Source: Terriglobia bacterium (lineage in GTDB: Bacteria > Acidobacteriota > Terriglobia > Terriglobales > Acidobacteriaceae). From it: a stretch of DNA of 64,000 bases. The notes beneath the pieces are model-generated. The model searched no databases. It saw only the letters and a list, made by a program, of their open reading frames with translations, and was not told the origin of the DNA. The translations under genes and the position numbers were made by a program. The stretch is from contig JAIQGK010000012.1 in NCBI GenBank assembly GCA_020072645.1, positions 668,320 through 732,319 on the forward strand. The letters are read 5' to 3'. Below, piece after piece: positions 7,988 through 16,589 of this stretch. Every line of letters starts with the position of its first letter. The stretch's first letter is position 1.

Positions 7988-10863
7988 AACGAAAACATCA
8001 CTTGCAAATCAATGCGCCGGTTTGCGGACTGCGTATTGAATACGCCTCCGGCCAGAGCGATTGATTGTCCAAAAAGGCCCGAACTGAGATTTCCGATGGG
8101 CGGAGCCGGATTAACGTTGTTAAACACGTTGCGCGCGTTCGCGCTAAAGGTAAGGCTATAGCGCTGATTCGATCTCTCTGGACCGCCAAAAGGACCGCCG
8201 CCTCCACGCGGGCCGCCCATGCGCACTGGGCCACCACCGCTGGGCCTTCCTCCGCCGCCATGGTTATGTTCCCCTTGCCCCTGCGGCGGATTGGGATTCG
8301 AGGCTTCAAGCTTTGGCCCGATGCCAATTGTCTTGCCCACACGCAGGTTGAGCGTGAATTGAGAAGGACCATCGCCAAAATTGGACGGGATGGTTGTTTG
8401 TCCCGGCGCGGGCGAAGTATTGAATGATCCGAGAGTTGTATCCACGATGGTTGGTCCCGTGGCTCCGCCGGCAAAGGCCGGACGATCATTAAAGATCGAA
8501 TCGCCGTTCAAATCTGTGCCGGTAGTGATGTTGAAAGGCGCTCCCGCATTCGCCACCATGAACGGACTAACACGGAATCCGTACGGTAAAGCGACTGTGC
8601 CGCCCAGGAAAAGACGCTGGCGTACATCGAACGCCGCGCGGCCGTAGTCGGCGGCGATGCCCCTTGCTGGATCAGAAGCAAAACTGTTGGCGCCGGCCGT
8701 GTCACTGTTCGCATGACCGAACATATAAAAGCTAAAAATAGTCAGCCTGGTTCCGGCGCGCATGTTGAAGCTGAGGATCAATTGGTTCTGGTTGAAGACT
8801 CCGCCGGACTCATACTGATATTGCGGCAGCGGGGTTGGCGTAAGCACGCTGGAGAACAGTTGATGGACGCCATGAGAGTGGATATAGGTTCCCGTGAGCG
8901 TGGCAGTCTTCGTAAGCTGTCGCTCAACGGAGCCGGCGAACTGGATCGTATAAGGCGTGCGCAACGCGGGATCAATTGTGTATGTAGTGGTACCGGTTCC
9001 CGGCAAAGCTGGAATATTGGGGTAACCCGCGAAAAGCGATGCCAGCAACGCGCGTGTGGCGGCGTTCGCCGCGGCAGAAGCATTAGGATCAATCGTAATA
9101 GTGACCTGTCGCTGGTTTGTTCCGTTAAGCCGCTCCGCGTTCATGATCAGATTTTGCTGAAAGCGATCGTAAAAGAGGCCGAAGCCGGTGCGAATCACCG
9201 TTTTGGGCGCAGCATTTTTCTTGCCGCCCAGGCCCCACGCAAATCCAATGCGCGGCGCCCAATCGCCGTGGTCATTGATGCCGTTTTGCGTTTCAAAACG
9301 CAACCCATAACTCAGGGTCATGTTAGGGTGGACCTTCCAGTCGTCTTCCGCGTAAAGTCCGCCATCGACAAAAGTGTCTTCAATAAGGGGATTGCCGGTA
9401 AGAACAGTGAATTGTGTCGGCTGGCCGCTGTTGAAATTCGCCAATGGAGTAACAGTCTGTTGCGTGATCGGATCTTTTGTGGCGCCAAACGTAAACGTTC
9501 CATTAAAGTTCTGCGTGGAAAGGCTGGAGTTTCCATTAACGCGCAGTCGGCCCCCCAGTCGCACAAAGTGATTGCCTTTGTTGATCGACGTATAGTTCTG
9601 CAGCTCGTAGTGATTGGTAATGACAGAGCTGATTCCGAGCGGATTGCCGCCTTCACTGAATTGTCCCAGCACGTTGATGGCAGGAGTTAGAAACAGCGAA
9701 TTCTGGTCCGTCGCGCCGCGCTCCCACTCAAAACGCGTTTCATTGATGGCGTGCGGGCTCAGGATCTGCGTGTCACTGATCTGAATCGTGTTCTCATTTC
9801 CAGTCTGGTTATAGCCTTGTGAAGGCAGGGCCAACTGGGCTATGCCGTTATTCTCTTCACTATCATGCGTGAACTGGTAGCGGGCCATCAGCGTGTTGGA
9901 AGCTGAAACCTGGTAGTCAAACCGGGCGCTCACATTGGTGCGCATGCGCGGGTTCAGCACGCCGATCACCGGCTGATTGGCCGCCTCAAAGGCCGCGGGA
10001 AACACGACTGCGGCTTCATTAATGTTACGGCGCTCCGCGTTGATCTGGTAGGAGAGCTTCTTTCCCAGCGGTCCGCCAATGTTTCCGCTGAGCAACTGCG
10101 TGCTGAAATCAGGTTCCGTGGAGGCGAATGGATTCAGCGCATCCATGAACGAATGATTGTCGTTAAAAAAGACCTGGCCATGCAGTTTGTCGGTGCCCGG
10201 CTTGGTCAGGATTTCAATCCGGCCAAAGCCCATGCGGTCATATTGCGCTGAAAACGGATTCTGGTTAATGCGGATTTCACGTATCGAAGACTTCGGCGGA
10301 AGCTGGCCTCCCGTGAAACCGTCAATATAAATCTGGCCGCCGTTAGGTCCGGCGGAAGGGCCGGCAAGCGCCTGAAGTTCTGACTGCAACTCATCGGGAT
10401 CGTCTGAAAGCGCGTCAAGGTCTTTGCCCGTGAGTACAACGCTGCTGGCATTGCTGTCAGAGCTGGTGCTCACCTTCGTGGAATCGCTCTGCACGTCAAT
10501 ATCTTCTTCCTTCACCACAATTGCCAAGGGAATATCAAAATCTTTCAACTGGCCCGCGGCGATTTCCACATCCTTGGTTGTGGGAGCAAAGCCTTTCGCT
10601 GTGACCGCGACGGTGTACTTGCCGGGCGCCAGGTTCTTGATTTCATATGCGCCTGCACCATCTGAAGTTGCCGTGATCGCAAGTCCGCTGGAATTCTTGA
10701 CAGTGATGCTGGCCCCGGGAATGACCGCGCCGGTGGCGTCAATGATCTGTCCACGCAGCCTGCCAGCCTGTGTCTGCGCCATGAGCACAGTGGAACAGGC
10801 CAGCGTAAAGAAGAAAAGAAAAGCCGAGATCCGTACACGGCTCCCCGAAGGCCAGAATTTCAT
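7984..10863 (-). CDS. TonB-dependent receptor, Oar-like, with carboxypeptidase regulatory-like N-domain
   Basis: 959 residues. The start at MKFWPSG was chosen over an upstream in-frame ATG (10941) because GAGGAGAG precedes it and a signal peptide (ending STVLMAQ) follows directly. A carboxypeptidase-regulatory-like beta sandwich comes next (residues ~28-115: GRLRGQIIDATGAVIPGA and APGKYTVAVTAKGF), then a plug domain (~140-260) and a large outer-membrane barrel ending in the aromatic-terminated strand DLQVMFSF. A His/Gly/Pro-rich loop (near residue ~875) interrupts the barrel. Such receptors import large or polymeric substrates with TonB energy; the ligand is unknown. It is likely co-transcribed with the DUF5666 protein 32 bases upstream. 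Confidence 0.92.
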   Translation of the reverse strand: MKFWPSGSRVRISAFLFFFTLACSTVLMAQTQAGRLRGQIIDATGAVIPGASITVKNSSGLAITATSDGAGAYEIKNLAPGKYTVAVTAKGFAPTTKDVEIAAGQLKDFDIPLAIVVKEEDIDVQSDSTKVSTSSDSNASSVVLTGKDLDALSDDPDELQSELQALAGPSAGPNGGQIYIDGFTGGQLPPKSSIREIRINQNPFSAQYDRMGFGRIEILTKPGTDKLHGQVFFNDNHSFMDALNPFASTEPDFSTQLLSGNIGGPLGKKLSYQINAERRNINEAAVVFPAAFEAANQPVIGVLNPRMRTNVSARFDYQVSASNTLMARYQFTHDSEENNGIAQLALPSQGYNQTGNENTIQISDTQILSPHAINETRFEWERGATDQNSLFLTPAINVLGQFSEGGNPLGISSVITNHYELQNYTSINKGNHFVRLGGRLRVNGNSSLSTQNFNGTFTFGATKDPITQQTVTPLANFNSGQPTQFTVLTGNPLIEDTFVDGGLYAEDDWKVHPNMTLSYGLRFETQNGINDHGDWAPRIGFAWGLGGKKNAAPKTVIRTGFGLFYDRFQQNLIMNAERLNGTNQRQVTITIDPNASAAANAATRALLASLFAGYPNIPALPGTGTTTYTIDPALRTPYTIQFAGSVERQLTKTATLTGTYIHSHGVHQLFSSVLTPTPLPQYQYESGGVFNQNQLILSFNMRAGTRLTIFSFYMFGHANSDTAGANSFASDPARGIAADYGRAAFDVRQRLFLGGTVALPYGFRVSPFMVANAGAPFNITTGTDLNGDSIFNDRPAFAGGATGPTIVDTTLGSFNTSPAPGQTTIPSNFGDGPSQFTLNLRVGKTIGIGPKLEASNPNPPQGQGEHNHGGGGRPSGGGPVRMGGPRGGGGPFGGPERSNQRYSLTFSANARNVFNNVNPAPPIGNLSSGLFGQSIALAGGVFNTQSANRRIDLQVMFSF

Positions 10864-10895
10864 CAATCTCTCCTCAATATCATCGTTGCTGCGAT

Positions 10896-12119
10896 TCACT
10901 GTGGGCCCCCGCCTTCGCCACCGGGCGCTCCCATGTTCCATCCAGAAAACAAAGCCGCTGCGCTTGTGCCGTTGGGCGATGCGGTGAGAATCGGCTCAAC
11001 GCCGCCAAGCAAAGTAATAGCCGTTACTTCATTGCCGCTGGTTCCCTGTGTCGCTACAACCATTACTGCATCTTCTTTCTGCAAATCAGCAAGAGTAATG
11101 CTGGGTATTCTGCTCAGCATCTGCTGGAAATCAGGCCCGCCTGCGGGGCGTCCGCCTGGCCCGCCACCCTGCCCTGCTCCAGGCCCACGCGCTCCGCTGG
11201 CCGGGGTTTGGCCGCCTGCAGGAGTTCCACCCTGTGCCGCTTGCGCTCCGCCTTTCAGGAAAAACGCCAGCCGCTGCGCCATTTGCGGCGCAAGCTTGCG
11301 CAACTGCGAATCAGAATTGAATTTGATGATCACGGATTTCTTGGCCAGTATGTCTTTCACCGTGATGCTGTTGTTGGCCGCATCAATCGAGCTGATGGTC
11401 CCGGCAATGTTGCGAAATGTTCCGGAAATAACTTCTTCCGCCGCGATTTCTTTGCCGTCAGCGCTGCGAGTGCCGCGCGCGCGCAACTGGTCGCCAGTCT
11501 TGATCTGGTCAATTGTTCCTTTTTGCGCGTCGGCAAACTTCACTGAGTTGGGCGAATAGCGCAGAAAGCTGGTGTCTTTTGAAGTCTTCACCAGCACGCT
11601 TAGAGTTGGCGTGATGGAAATGGTGAAAGTTCCGGCCGCGGGATCAATCGCGCTCACAATTCCACCCGTGCCGCGCCTTTGCCAGTCTTCGCGATCATGC
11701 TGCTGTTTCTGGGCCACGTCGGCCTGTTTCATTACTACAATCGTCGTGGCCTCGATGTCGCCATGCGCTGCGGCCCGCCCGCGCAATAACATGCGGTCGC
11801 CAACCTGGATTTCAGCAAACGTAACGGCAGGGGCGCTCTTCAGATCGGTTTGTCCGGCGGCAAGGCGAACAATGCGCGCGCCATCCGGCACAGAGATAGA
11901 AATCTCGGGGCCGGCATCCGTTTTGAGCACCAGGTTTTTCTCGTGGATTGACTTTACAACGCCCACATTCTTTACTGCGCTGCCGGCAGCGGCCTGCGGA
12001 GCTTCACCGGCCGGACGCTCCTGGGCCGTTAAAGCGACGCCTAAAGCCACGCTGAGCGCCGCTGCTACCGCCAACGAGTAAATCCACTTCTCCGTAAACT
12101 TTGCTGCCTTAGCTACCAA
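10896..12119 (-). CDS. Secreted DUF5666-type repeat protein, partner of the TonB receptor
   Basis: 407 residues with an N-terminal signal segment (IYSLAVAAALSVALGVALTAQ). Three DUF5666-like small beta-barrel repeats are visible: ~48-125 (GVVKSIHEKNLVLKT and IQVGDRMLLRGR), ~150-230 (GGIVSAIDPAAGTFTIS and IKTGDQLRARG) and ~238-290 (GTISSIDAANNSITVKD). A Gly/Pro/Ala/Gln-rich stretch (~292-330) and a short C-terminal segment follow. The repeats are typical of periplasmic or outer-membrane-attached proteins of unknown function. It is first in a probable two-gene operon with the receptor downstream, so it may help capture or process the imported substrate. Confidence 0.8.
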   Translation of the reverse strand: MVAKAAKFTEKWIYSLAVAAALSVALGVALTAQERPAGEAPQAAAGSAVKNVGVVKSIHEKNLVLKTDAGPEISISVPDGARIVRLAAGQTDLKSAPAVTFAEIQVGDRMLLRGRAAAHGDIEATTIVVMKQADVAQKQQHDREDWQRRGTGGIVSAIDPAAGTFTISITPTLSVLVKTSKDTSFLRYSPNSVKFADAQKGTIDQIKTGDQLRARGTRSADGKEIAAEEVISGTFRNIAGTISSIDAANNSITVKDILAKKSVIIKFNSDSQLRKLAPQMAQRLAFFLKGGAQAAQGGTPAGGQTPASGARGPGAGQGGGPGGRPAGGPDFQQMLSRIPSITLADLQKEDAVMVVATQGTSGNEVTAITLLGGVEPILTASPNGTSAAALFSGWNMGAPGGEGGGPQ

Positions 12120-12445
12120 TCAGAACTCTCCCAGATAAGTGAGGATTAGCAAGATTAATTCTCAGGATCGTCCCCTCCAGATCATCGGAGGGTGCCTTTC
12201 GCTCATGTCCGATATGCTCGGCTGTGTCTATTATGCGAGATAGGTGCGGATAATCATCTCAAAAAGACGGCAGATTTGTGTAAAAAGATAGCAAAAAGTT
12301 TTGTTAAGCCAGTTTGAGACAGGCCAAATACCGGCCCAACGTCCAACCGCGTCTTGAGCGATCTTCATTAGAAGCCCAGGCCTTGTGGACTTATCAGCGA
12401 GTTTCGCGGCGGATCACCAGCCCACCCGATGCTAACATCTTAAGT
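12120..12445. other. Divergent intergenic region before the phosphatase gene
   Basis: About 325 bases between the minus-strand DUF5666 gene and the plus-strand phosphatase. It presumably holds both promoters. An AT-rich segment (12240-12310) could carry them, but no convincing -35/-10 pair was found. An open frame from 12314 extends the phosphatase N-terminally, but it lacks conserved content. Confidence 0.4.
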
Positions 12446-12907
12446 ATGGACATGACCTGGGTGACGGACCGGATTGCGGTTGGAGGCGGTATCTGGAACG
12501 ACGAGAACATGGAAGAACTGGTGCAGCGCGGCGTCACGCATATTATCAATATGCAGATTGAGTTTGACGATCGCCCTCTGGCTGAACCTTACCCGGTAAG
12601 GGTGCTCAATAATCCCACTGACGACGATTTCATGCCCAAGCCGCCCGCGCTTTTCCAGGCAGGGGTGGATTTTGCGCTGGAAGCTCTGGACCAGCCAAAA
12701 AGCAAAATCTATATACACTGCGCCGCCGGCGTGCATCGCGCGCCCATGATGACTCTGGCGATCATGCGCGTGCTGGGATGGTCACTGCAGGACGCTAAAA
12801 ATCTGATCCAGGAACTCCGATATGTGGTTGACTTTGCCGAATGCTACGTTGAGAGCGTGGAAAATTTCATGAAGGTCTATGAGTCGGCTAACACGAATCC
12901 AAGATAA
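12446..12907 (+). CDS. Dual-specificity (cysteine-based) protein phosphatase
   Basis: 154 residues from MDMTWVTD. The upstream in-frame extension to 12314 looks non-coding, so this start is preferred. The P-loop HCAAGVHRAP gives catalytic Cys92 and the phosphate-binding Arg. An upstream Asp-containing loop (NPTDDDFMPK) can supply the general acid. Family proteins dephosphorylate Tyr/Ser/Thr residues, or sometimes nucleotides or lipids; the substrate here is unknown. Cytoplasmic, no signal peptide. It precedes the HipA-like kinase gene, though an inverted-repeat block separates them, so co-transcription is uncertain. Confidence 0.9.
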   Translation: MDMTWVTDRIAVGGGIWNDENMEELVQRGVTHIINMQIEFDDRPLAEPYPVRVLNNPTDDDFMPKPPALFQAGVDFALEALDQPKSKIYIHCAAGVHRAPMMTLAIMRVLGWSLQDAKNLIQELRYVVDFAECYVESVENFMKVYESANTNPR

Positions 12908-13050
12908 AGAGTCAGCCATCAGCATTCAGCCTTGAACCGCAAAGGGCGCAAGAACGCAAAGAATGCGGCAAGCGATATATCTTTTCCTTTGCGTCCTTCG
13001 CGTTCTTTGCGGTAAATACATTTGGCTGAACGCTGACCGCTGAGTGCTAA
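12908..13050. repeat. Nested inverted-repeat block made of two micro-repeat families
   Basis: The outer arms are TCAGC-type units (around 12910-12932 on the left, the complementary GCTGA-type at 13023-13050 on the right). The inner arms are CGCAAAG-type units (12933-12962) facing their complements CTTTGCG and TTCTTTGCGGT (12990-13014). Together they could fold into one long two-stage hairpin between the phosphatase and the HipA-like kinase. Confidence 0.65.
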
Positions 13051-13059
13051 AATCCCGCC

Positions 13060-13902
13060 ATGCCGGTGGAAGCCGTCCAGCACGTGAGAAGGATGCGCGG
13101 AGGAGCGCAAGCGCATTTAATGCGCGCCGATGACGGCCATTTCTACGTCGTCAAATTTCAGAACAATCCGCAACATCTGCGCGTGCTGGCCAATGAGCTG
13201 CTGGCAACACGTCTGGCGGAAAGCGTGGGCCTGCCAGTACCGGTAACTGAGATCGTTGAAGTACGCGAATGGCTGATCAAAAATACGCAGGAGCTACACA
13301 TCGATCAGGCTGGCCTTTCGTCACAATGCAAGCCCGGACTTCAATTCGGCGCTCGTTATGTTTGCGATCCGGCTGAAGGCCAGGTCTTTGACTACATTCC
13401 GGAAAGCATGTTCGCGAAAGTGAAGAACATTGCCGCGTTTGCCGGTATGCTGGTGGTAGATAAATGGCTGGGAAACGCCAATGGACGCCAGGCTGTGTTC
13501 TGGAAGAAAACTAACGAGCGGAAATATACCGCGACGTTCATTGACCAGGGTTATTGCTTCAATGCCGGAGAATGGAACTTCCCTGACTCAGCGTTGCGCG
13601 GCGTTTACGCGCGCAACTTTGTCTATCAGGGCGTGAGCGGCTGGGAATCATTTGAACCGTGGCTCAGCCGGGTGGAGAACATGGATCCCGCGTTAATTCA
13701 TGAAATCGCCGGCACAGTACCGCCAGCGTGGACAGGCAACGATTGGGGAGAGATGGAAACCCTGACGGCAACGATCGTGGAACGCAGAAGCAAAGTGCGG
13801 GAGTTGATTACGGCGTTTCGCAATTCCACGCGCCAGCCATTCTCCGGTTGGGGCCACGCAGCTGAGGTAAGAGCGACAGCCAATCAATCGGCGGTGCAGT
13901 AA
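13060..13902 (+). CDS. HipA-like kinase family protein (HipA_2 type), catalytic Asp possibly lost
   Basis: 280 residues. An N-terminal nucleotide-binding half (YVVKFQNNPQ holds the probable ATP-contacting Lys; NELLATRLAESVGLPVP the helix that follows) precedes a kinase C-lobe. At the position where HipA-type kinases usually have N-x-D, this protein reads GNANGRQAVF, i.e. Asn instead of Asp (aat codon). The metal-binding loop FIDQGYCF keeps its Asp. It therefore may be a weak or pseudo-kinase. The stop overlaps the start of the DUF3037 gene by one base (TAATG), which indicates translational coupling. Role unknown; a toxin/defence or signalling pair is an inference. Confidence 0.8.
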   Translation: MPVEAVQHVRRMRGGAQAHLMRADDGHFYVVKFQNNPQHLRVLANELLATRLAESVGLPVPVTEIVEVREWLIKNTQELHIDQAGLSSQCKPGLQFGARYVCDPAEGQVFDYIPESMFAKVKNIAAFAGMLVVDKWLGNANGRQAVFWKKTNERKYTATFIDQGYCFNAGEWNFPDSALRGVYARNFVYQGVSGWESFEPWLSRVENMDPALIHEIAGTVPPAWTGNDWGEMETLTATIVERRSKVRELITAFRNSTRQPFSGWGHAAEVRATANQSAVQ

Positions 13903-14711
13903 TGGCGGAGAGGCTTCAGTGTCGCTTCTTCGTCCTTCGTTACGCGCCAGATGCCGTCAAAAATGAATTCATCAACGTGGGGCTGGTGCTGCTGCCGCCC
14001 GCTGGTGGCGCCCAGGTGCGTTTTACCCGGGACTGGTCACGCGTGCTCTGCCTTGATCCTGACGCTGACGTGGAAATGCTGCAAGCCTTGGAAAATGATT
14101 TGCGCAACCAGTTGCGTGAGATGAATGGCGATTACGACCTCATCCTCCGCCGCATACAGGATTCTTTTTCCAACGCCATCCAGCCTTCGGAATTTCAGGC
14201 ATGCCTGGCTGCCTCGCCGGTGACTGAAGCTGATGAACTGGCGCGGCTTTACCTGGAGCGTCCACGCCGTCGCCAATCAGCGCGTGAGCCGGGTGCGCGC
14301 GTGGCGATAGTAGCGCGGATGCGCTCCGAATTCGAGGTTGCTGGCGTGTGGCCACTGATGCAAGAGAAAATTCCGGTTTCGCGCTACACGCGTACCGGCG
14401 ATCCGCTCAAGATTGATTGTGGGTATAGTCCCAACGGCACGGTGAAACTCTTTCATGCCGTAACGCTTAACACCGATGTGAACGCCGCCAAAGTGCTGGC
14501 TTTCAGTTTCCCGCAGCTTGTCCAGGGGGTTCGCAAAGCAGAAAACAAGCAGACATTTCTCACGGCTATTGTGGAGGACGATCTACCTTCCGACGATGAA
14601 TCGGTCACCTTTGCCCGGGAAACGCTGGAGCAGAATGCTATCCGCATCGCTCCGGTGAGCGCGATGGCGGACATCGCAAAGCAAGCCGCGCGAGAGTTGG
14701 GGATTGGCTAA
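13902..14711 (+). CDS. DUF3037 domain protein, coupled to HipA-like kinase
   Basis: 269 residues. The N-terminal ~120 residues match DUF3037 features (CRFFVLRYAPDAVKNEFINVGLVLLP, then a CLDPDADVEML segment). The C-terminal half contains a basic hinge (RPRRRQSAREPG) and an alpha/beta region. No signal peptide or membrane span. HipA_2-type kinases and DUF3037 proteins are repeatedly found side by side, so the two probably act as one unit, possibly kinase plus partner or substrate. Function not established. Confidence 0.8.
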   Translation: MAERLQCRFFVLRYAPDAVKNEFINVGLVLLPPAGGAQVRFTRDWSRVLCLDPDADVEMLQALENDLRNQLREMNGDYDLILRRIQDSFSNAIQPSEFQACLAASPVTEADELARLYLERPRRRQSAREPGARVAIVARMRSEFEVAGVWPLMQEKIPVSRYTRTGDPLKIDCGYSPNGTVKLFHAVTLNTDVNAAKVLAFSFPQLVQGVRKAENKQTFLTAIVEDDLPSDDESVTFARETLEQNAIRIAPVSAMADIAKQAARELGIG

Positions 14712-14740
14712 AAGAAAAGCCCCGGCTTGCAGCCAGGGCT
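14711..14740 (-). terminator. Intrinsic terminator for the minus-strand protease gene
   Basis: A 10-bp stem with one mismatch (AGCCCCGGCT, loop TGC, AGCCAGGGCT). Read on the minus strand it is followed by CTTTTCTTTT. It lies between the stops of the convergent DUF3037 and peptidase genes. Confidence 0.7.
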
Positions 14741-14763
14741 GATGGCATAAATGATCGAGTCGA

Positions 14764-16248
14764 TCAATAGGCTTTGAAGAGATCGCCTTCAAAGACCCGT
14801 GTTCGCACTCCGTCCAGCGTGGCGGGGATTGCTGGGTGTGCGGCCCCCTTGATCACAAAAATCGCGATTGCAGTTTCAGCCGGATTGTCACCGCTAACGG
14901 CAACGCCAATGCCCTGTATTCCTTTGCCCAGGAATTCGGAAACGTGCGCTTCCTTGATGGCAGTGGCATCCTGAAGTTGCTTGGCGCTTACCTGCGGAAG
15001 TTGTGCCAGAGCGCTGGGATCGTCAAAGACCAGGCGTGTGCGTACTCCGTCAATCACGGGCGGAATCGCCGGAATGGACTTTCCGGATATGTGAATCATG
15101 AGCGCGCCTTCATTGGGATTGTCCGCGCTGGCGCCTGTCTGGACTGAAGCAACCCCAAAGTCCCGCATCAGTGACTGGGCCCTGCGCTGCTGCACCGCTT
15201 TTACACGTTGGAGTTCAGAAGGCACGAGAGCGGACTGTGCCGTTCCTACCTGGGTTCCTGCAGCCGATGCTGTCTTGGCGCAGCTCACGGCGTGGTCACC
15301 GCCGCCGACGATGGAAAAGGCCGCTGGTCCGCCAAATGCCGTGATGACATCCTGAATTGGATTGGCCACCGTGCTCAGGTTATTGCCGCCATAAAGCAAA
15401 CCCACGGGCCTGGACGTGTTTGTATCAACGACCAATGATCCCGAGTCGCCTCCGGCGCTAAAGCTTCCGCCACTGATCGTGACCTGGTTGTTGAAATACG
15501 CGGTAAAAGCGGGAGCGATACCGTTACTGGTGTCGCCGCATTTTCCTTCATAATTTATCAAGATCGTATCGTTCAGTGACTGGATAGTGGAGCATGTAAG
15601 CCCGGTCGTTCTGCCGCTCTTTCCCACCGGTTCGCCCAACGAAGGGGCGCCAATCGTGGCGGATGGGGCCGCTGGGGAAATGTTCGTGGCTCCCACAGGC
15701 CCCAAATCCAGGATAGCGCCGGAAAGCTCAACCTGCCCTGGGACGATTTCGGCAAAAGCCGCATCAACGTTGCTGGGAGCGTGACCACAAAGGGCTGCTT
15801 TAGACGCATCGGTTGCGCAAGGTCCTGTAGTTTCATTCGCCACAGGCTTCAGCGCTGCGCCCTGGGTAAGATGTGCAACAGTAAGCGGCGGTGGTGCACC
15901 CGTCGCTGTGCAGGCAAGTTGCAGGGGCTGATTAATCGCTTCACCGGCCGCGCCCAGCCCTGATCTATCCAGAACATGGTTATTACTCAGGATCACAGGG
16001 TTGGTTGTGCCCACATGTGTCCAGAGACTGCCGAGTGTCCCGATGCAGCAGAATTTGGTGCCAAGGTCATTGGCGTTCCCGCCAGACGTTCCCAGCTTGA
16101 CCGGGGCCACTTGCGCCAACTGCTCGTCATTGGGGAAAACTTTGGAGGGAGTAGGGGTTGGCGCCGGCGTACTGGAACCTCCGCCACCGCATCCAACCGC
16201 CCCAATCAATACGATCACACCAAACAATAAACATGAAATTTTTCCCAT
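14764..16248 (-). CDS. Trypsin-fold serine peptidase-like lipoprotein
   Basis: 494 residues. Lipoprotein signal with Cys20 (GAVGC) and a short Pro/Thr linker. The chymotrypsin-fold triad can be read as His91 (ILSNNHVLD), Asp162 (NVDAAFAE) and Ser269 (GGDSGSLVV). Paired Cys residues (113/144, 154 and 219/237) suggest disulphides. After the protease domain (to ~residue 320) come two similar modules, each with P-x-IDGVRTR or P-x-LDGVRTR (~385-425 and ~455-490), which look like a duplicated accessory domain. It is likely anchored to a membrane facing the periplasm or the outside. The substrate is unknown. A terminator follows it. Confidence 0.85.
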   Translation of the reverse strand: MGKISCLLFGVIVLIGAVGCGGGGSSTPAPTPTPSKVFPNDEQLAQVAPVKLGTSGGNANDLGTKFCCIGTLGSLWTHVGTTNPVILSNNHVLDRSGLGAAGEAINQPLQLACTATGAPPPLTVAHLTQGAALKPVANETTGPCATDASKAALCGHAPSNVDAAFAEIVPGQVELSGAILDLGPVGATNISPAAPSATIGAPSLGEPVGKSGRTTGLTCSTIQSLNDTILINYEGKCGDTSNGIAPAFTAYFNNQVTISGGSFSAGGDSGSLVVDTNTSRPVGLLYGGNNLSTVANPIQDVITAFGGPAAFSIVGGGDHAVSCAKTASAAGTQVGTAQSALVPSELQRVKAVQQRRAQSLMRDFGVASVQTGASADNPNEGALMIHISGKSIPAIPPVIDGVRTRLVFDDPSALAQLPQVSAKQLQDATAIKEAHVSEFLGKGIQGIGVAVSGDNPAETAIAIFVIKGAAHPAIPATLDGVRTRVFEGDLFKAY

Positions 16249-16589
16249 AGGGATACGCCTCTAGTTACAAATCCGCTGCGCTGAAAAGCCAAGCGTCTCA
16301 GTAAAATTTTACGCCCCGCGGATGGCCGTCTGCCAGAGTAACGGCACGTCCGTAATGTTTGATGCAGAGTTGCTGTCGGAGGTCTTTGCCTTGTGTAAGC
16401 GATTGAATTTGCTTGTTTTTTGTTCATAAAAGCGCTCACCAACCTGCACGGGGCCATTTGTAAATTCAGGGTAAAAAAATGTGCTTTGGTGAAATTTAAA
16501 TCAAGGAGGTCCAAATATCTGTTTGTCGTGAAAAAATTGCGGTCCCGTTTTTCAGGACCGCAAAGATAATGCAGGGAGAGAACAACAAT
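16249..16589. other. Intergenic region between two minus-strand secreted-protein genes
   Basis: About 340 bases. It contains the terminator at 16537-16563 for the gene at 16590-17345 and an AT-rich stretch (16390-16500) that may hold the promoter of the peptidase lipoprotein. No gene or known riboswitch recognised. Confidence 0.5.
16537..16563 (-). terminator. Intrinsic terminator
   Basis: A perfect 9-bp stem TTGCGGTCC / GGACCGCAA with a 9-base loop. On the minus strand it is followed directly by TTTTTT. It ends the transcript of the secreted-protein gene whose stop lies 27 bases upstream. Confidence 0.92.

Noticed and set aside
8713..9690. 325-codon plus-strand ORF inside the TonB receptor gene
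   Set aside because: It is a shadow of the well-supported receptor frame, with no start signal or recognisable domain.
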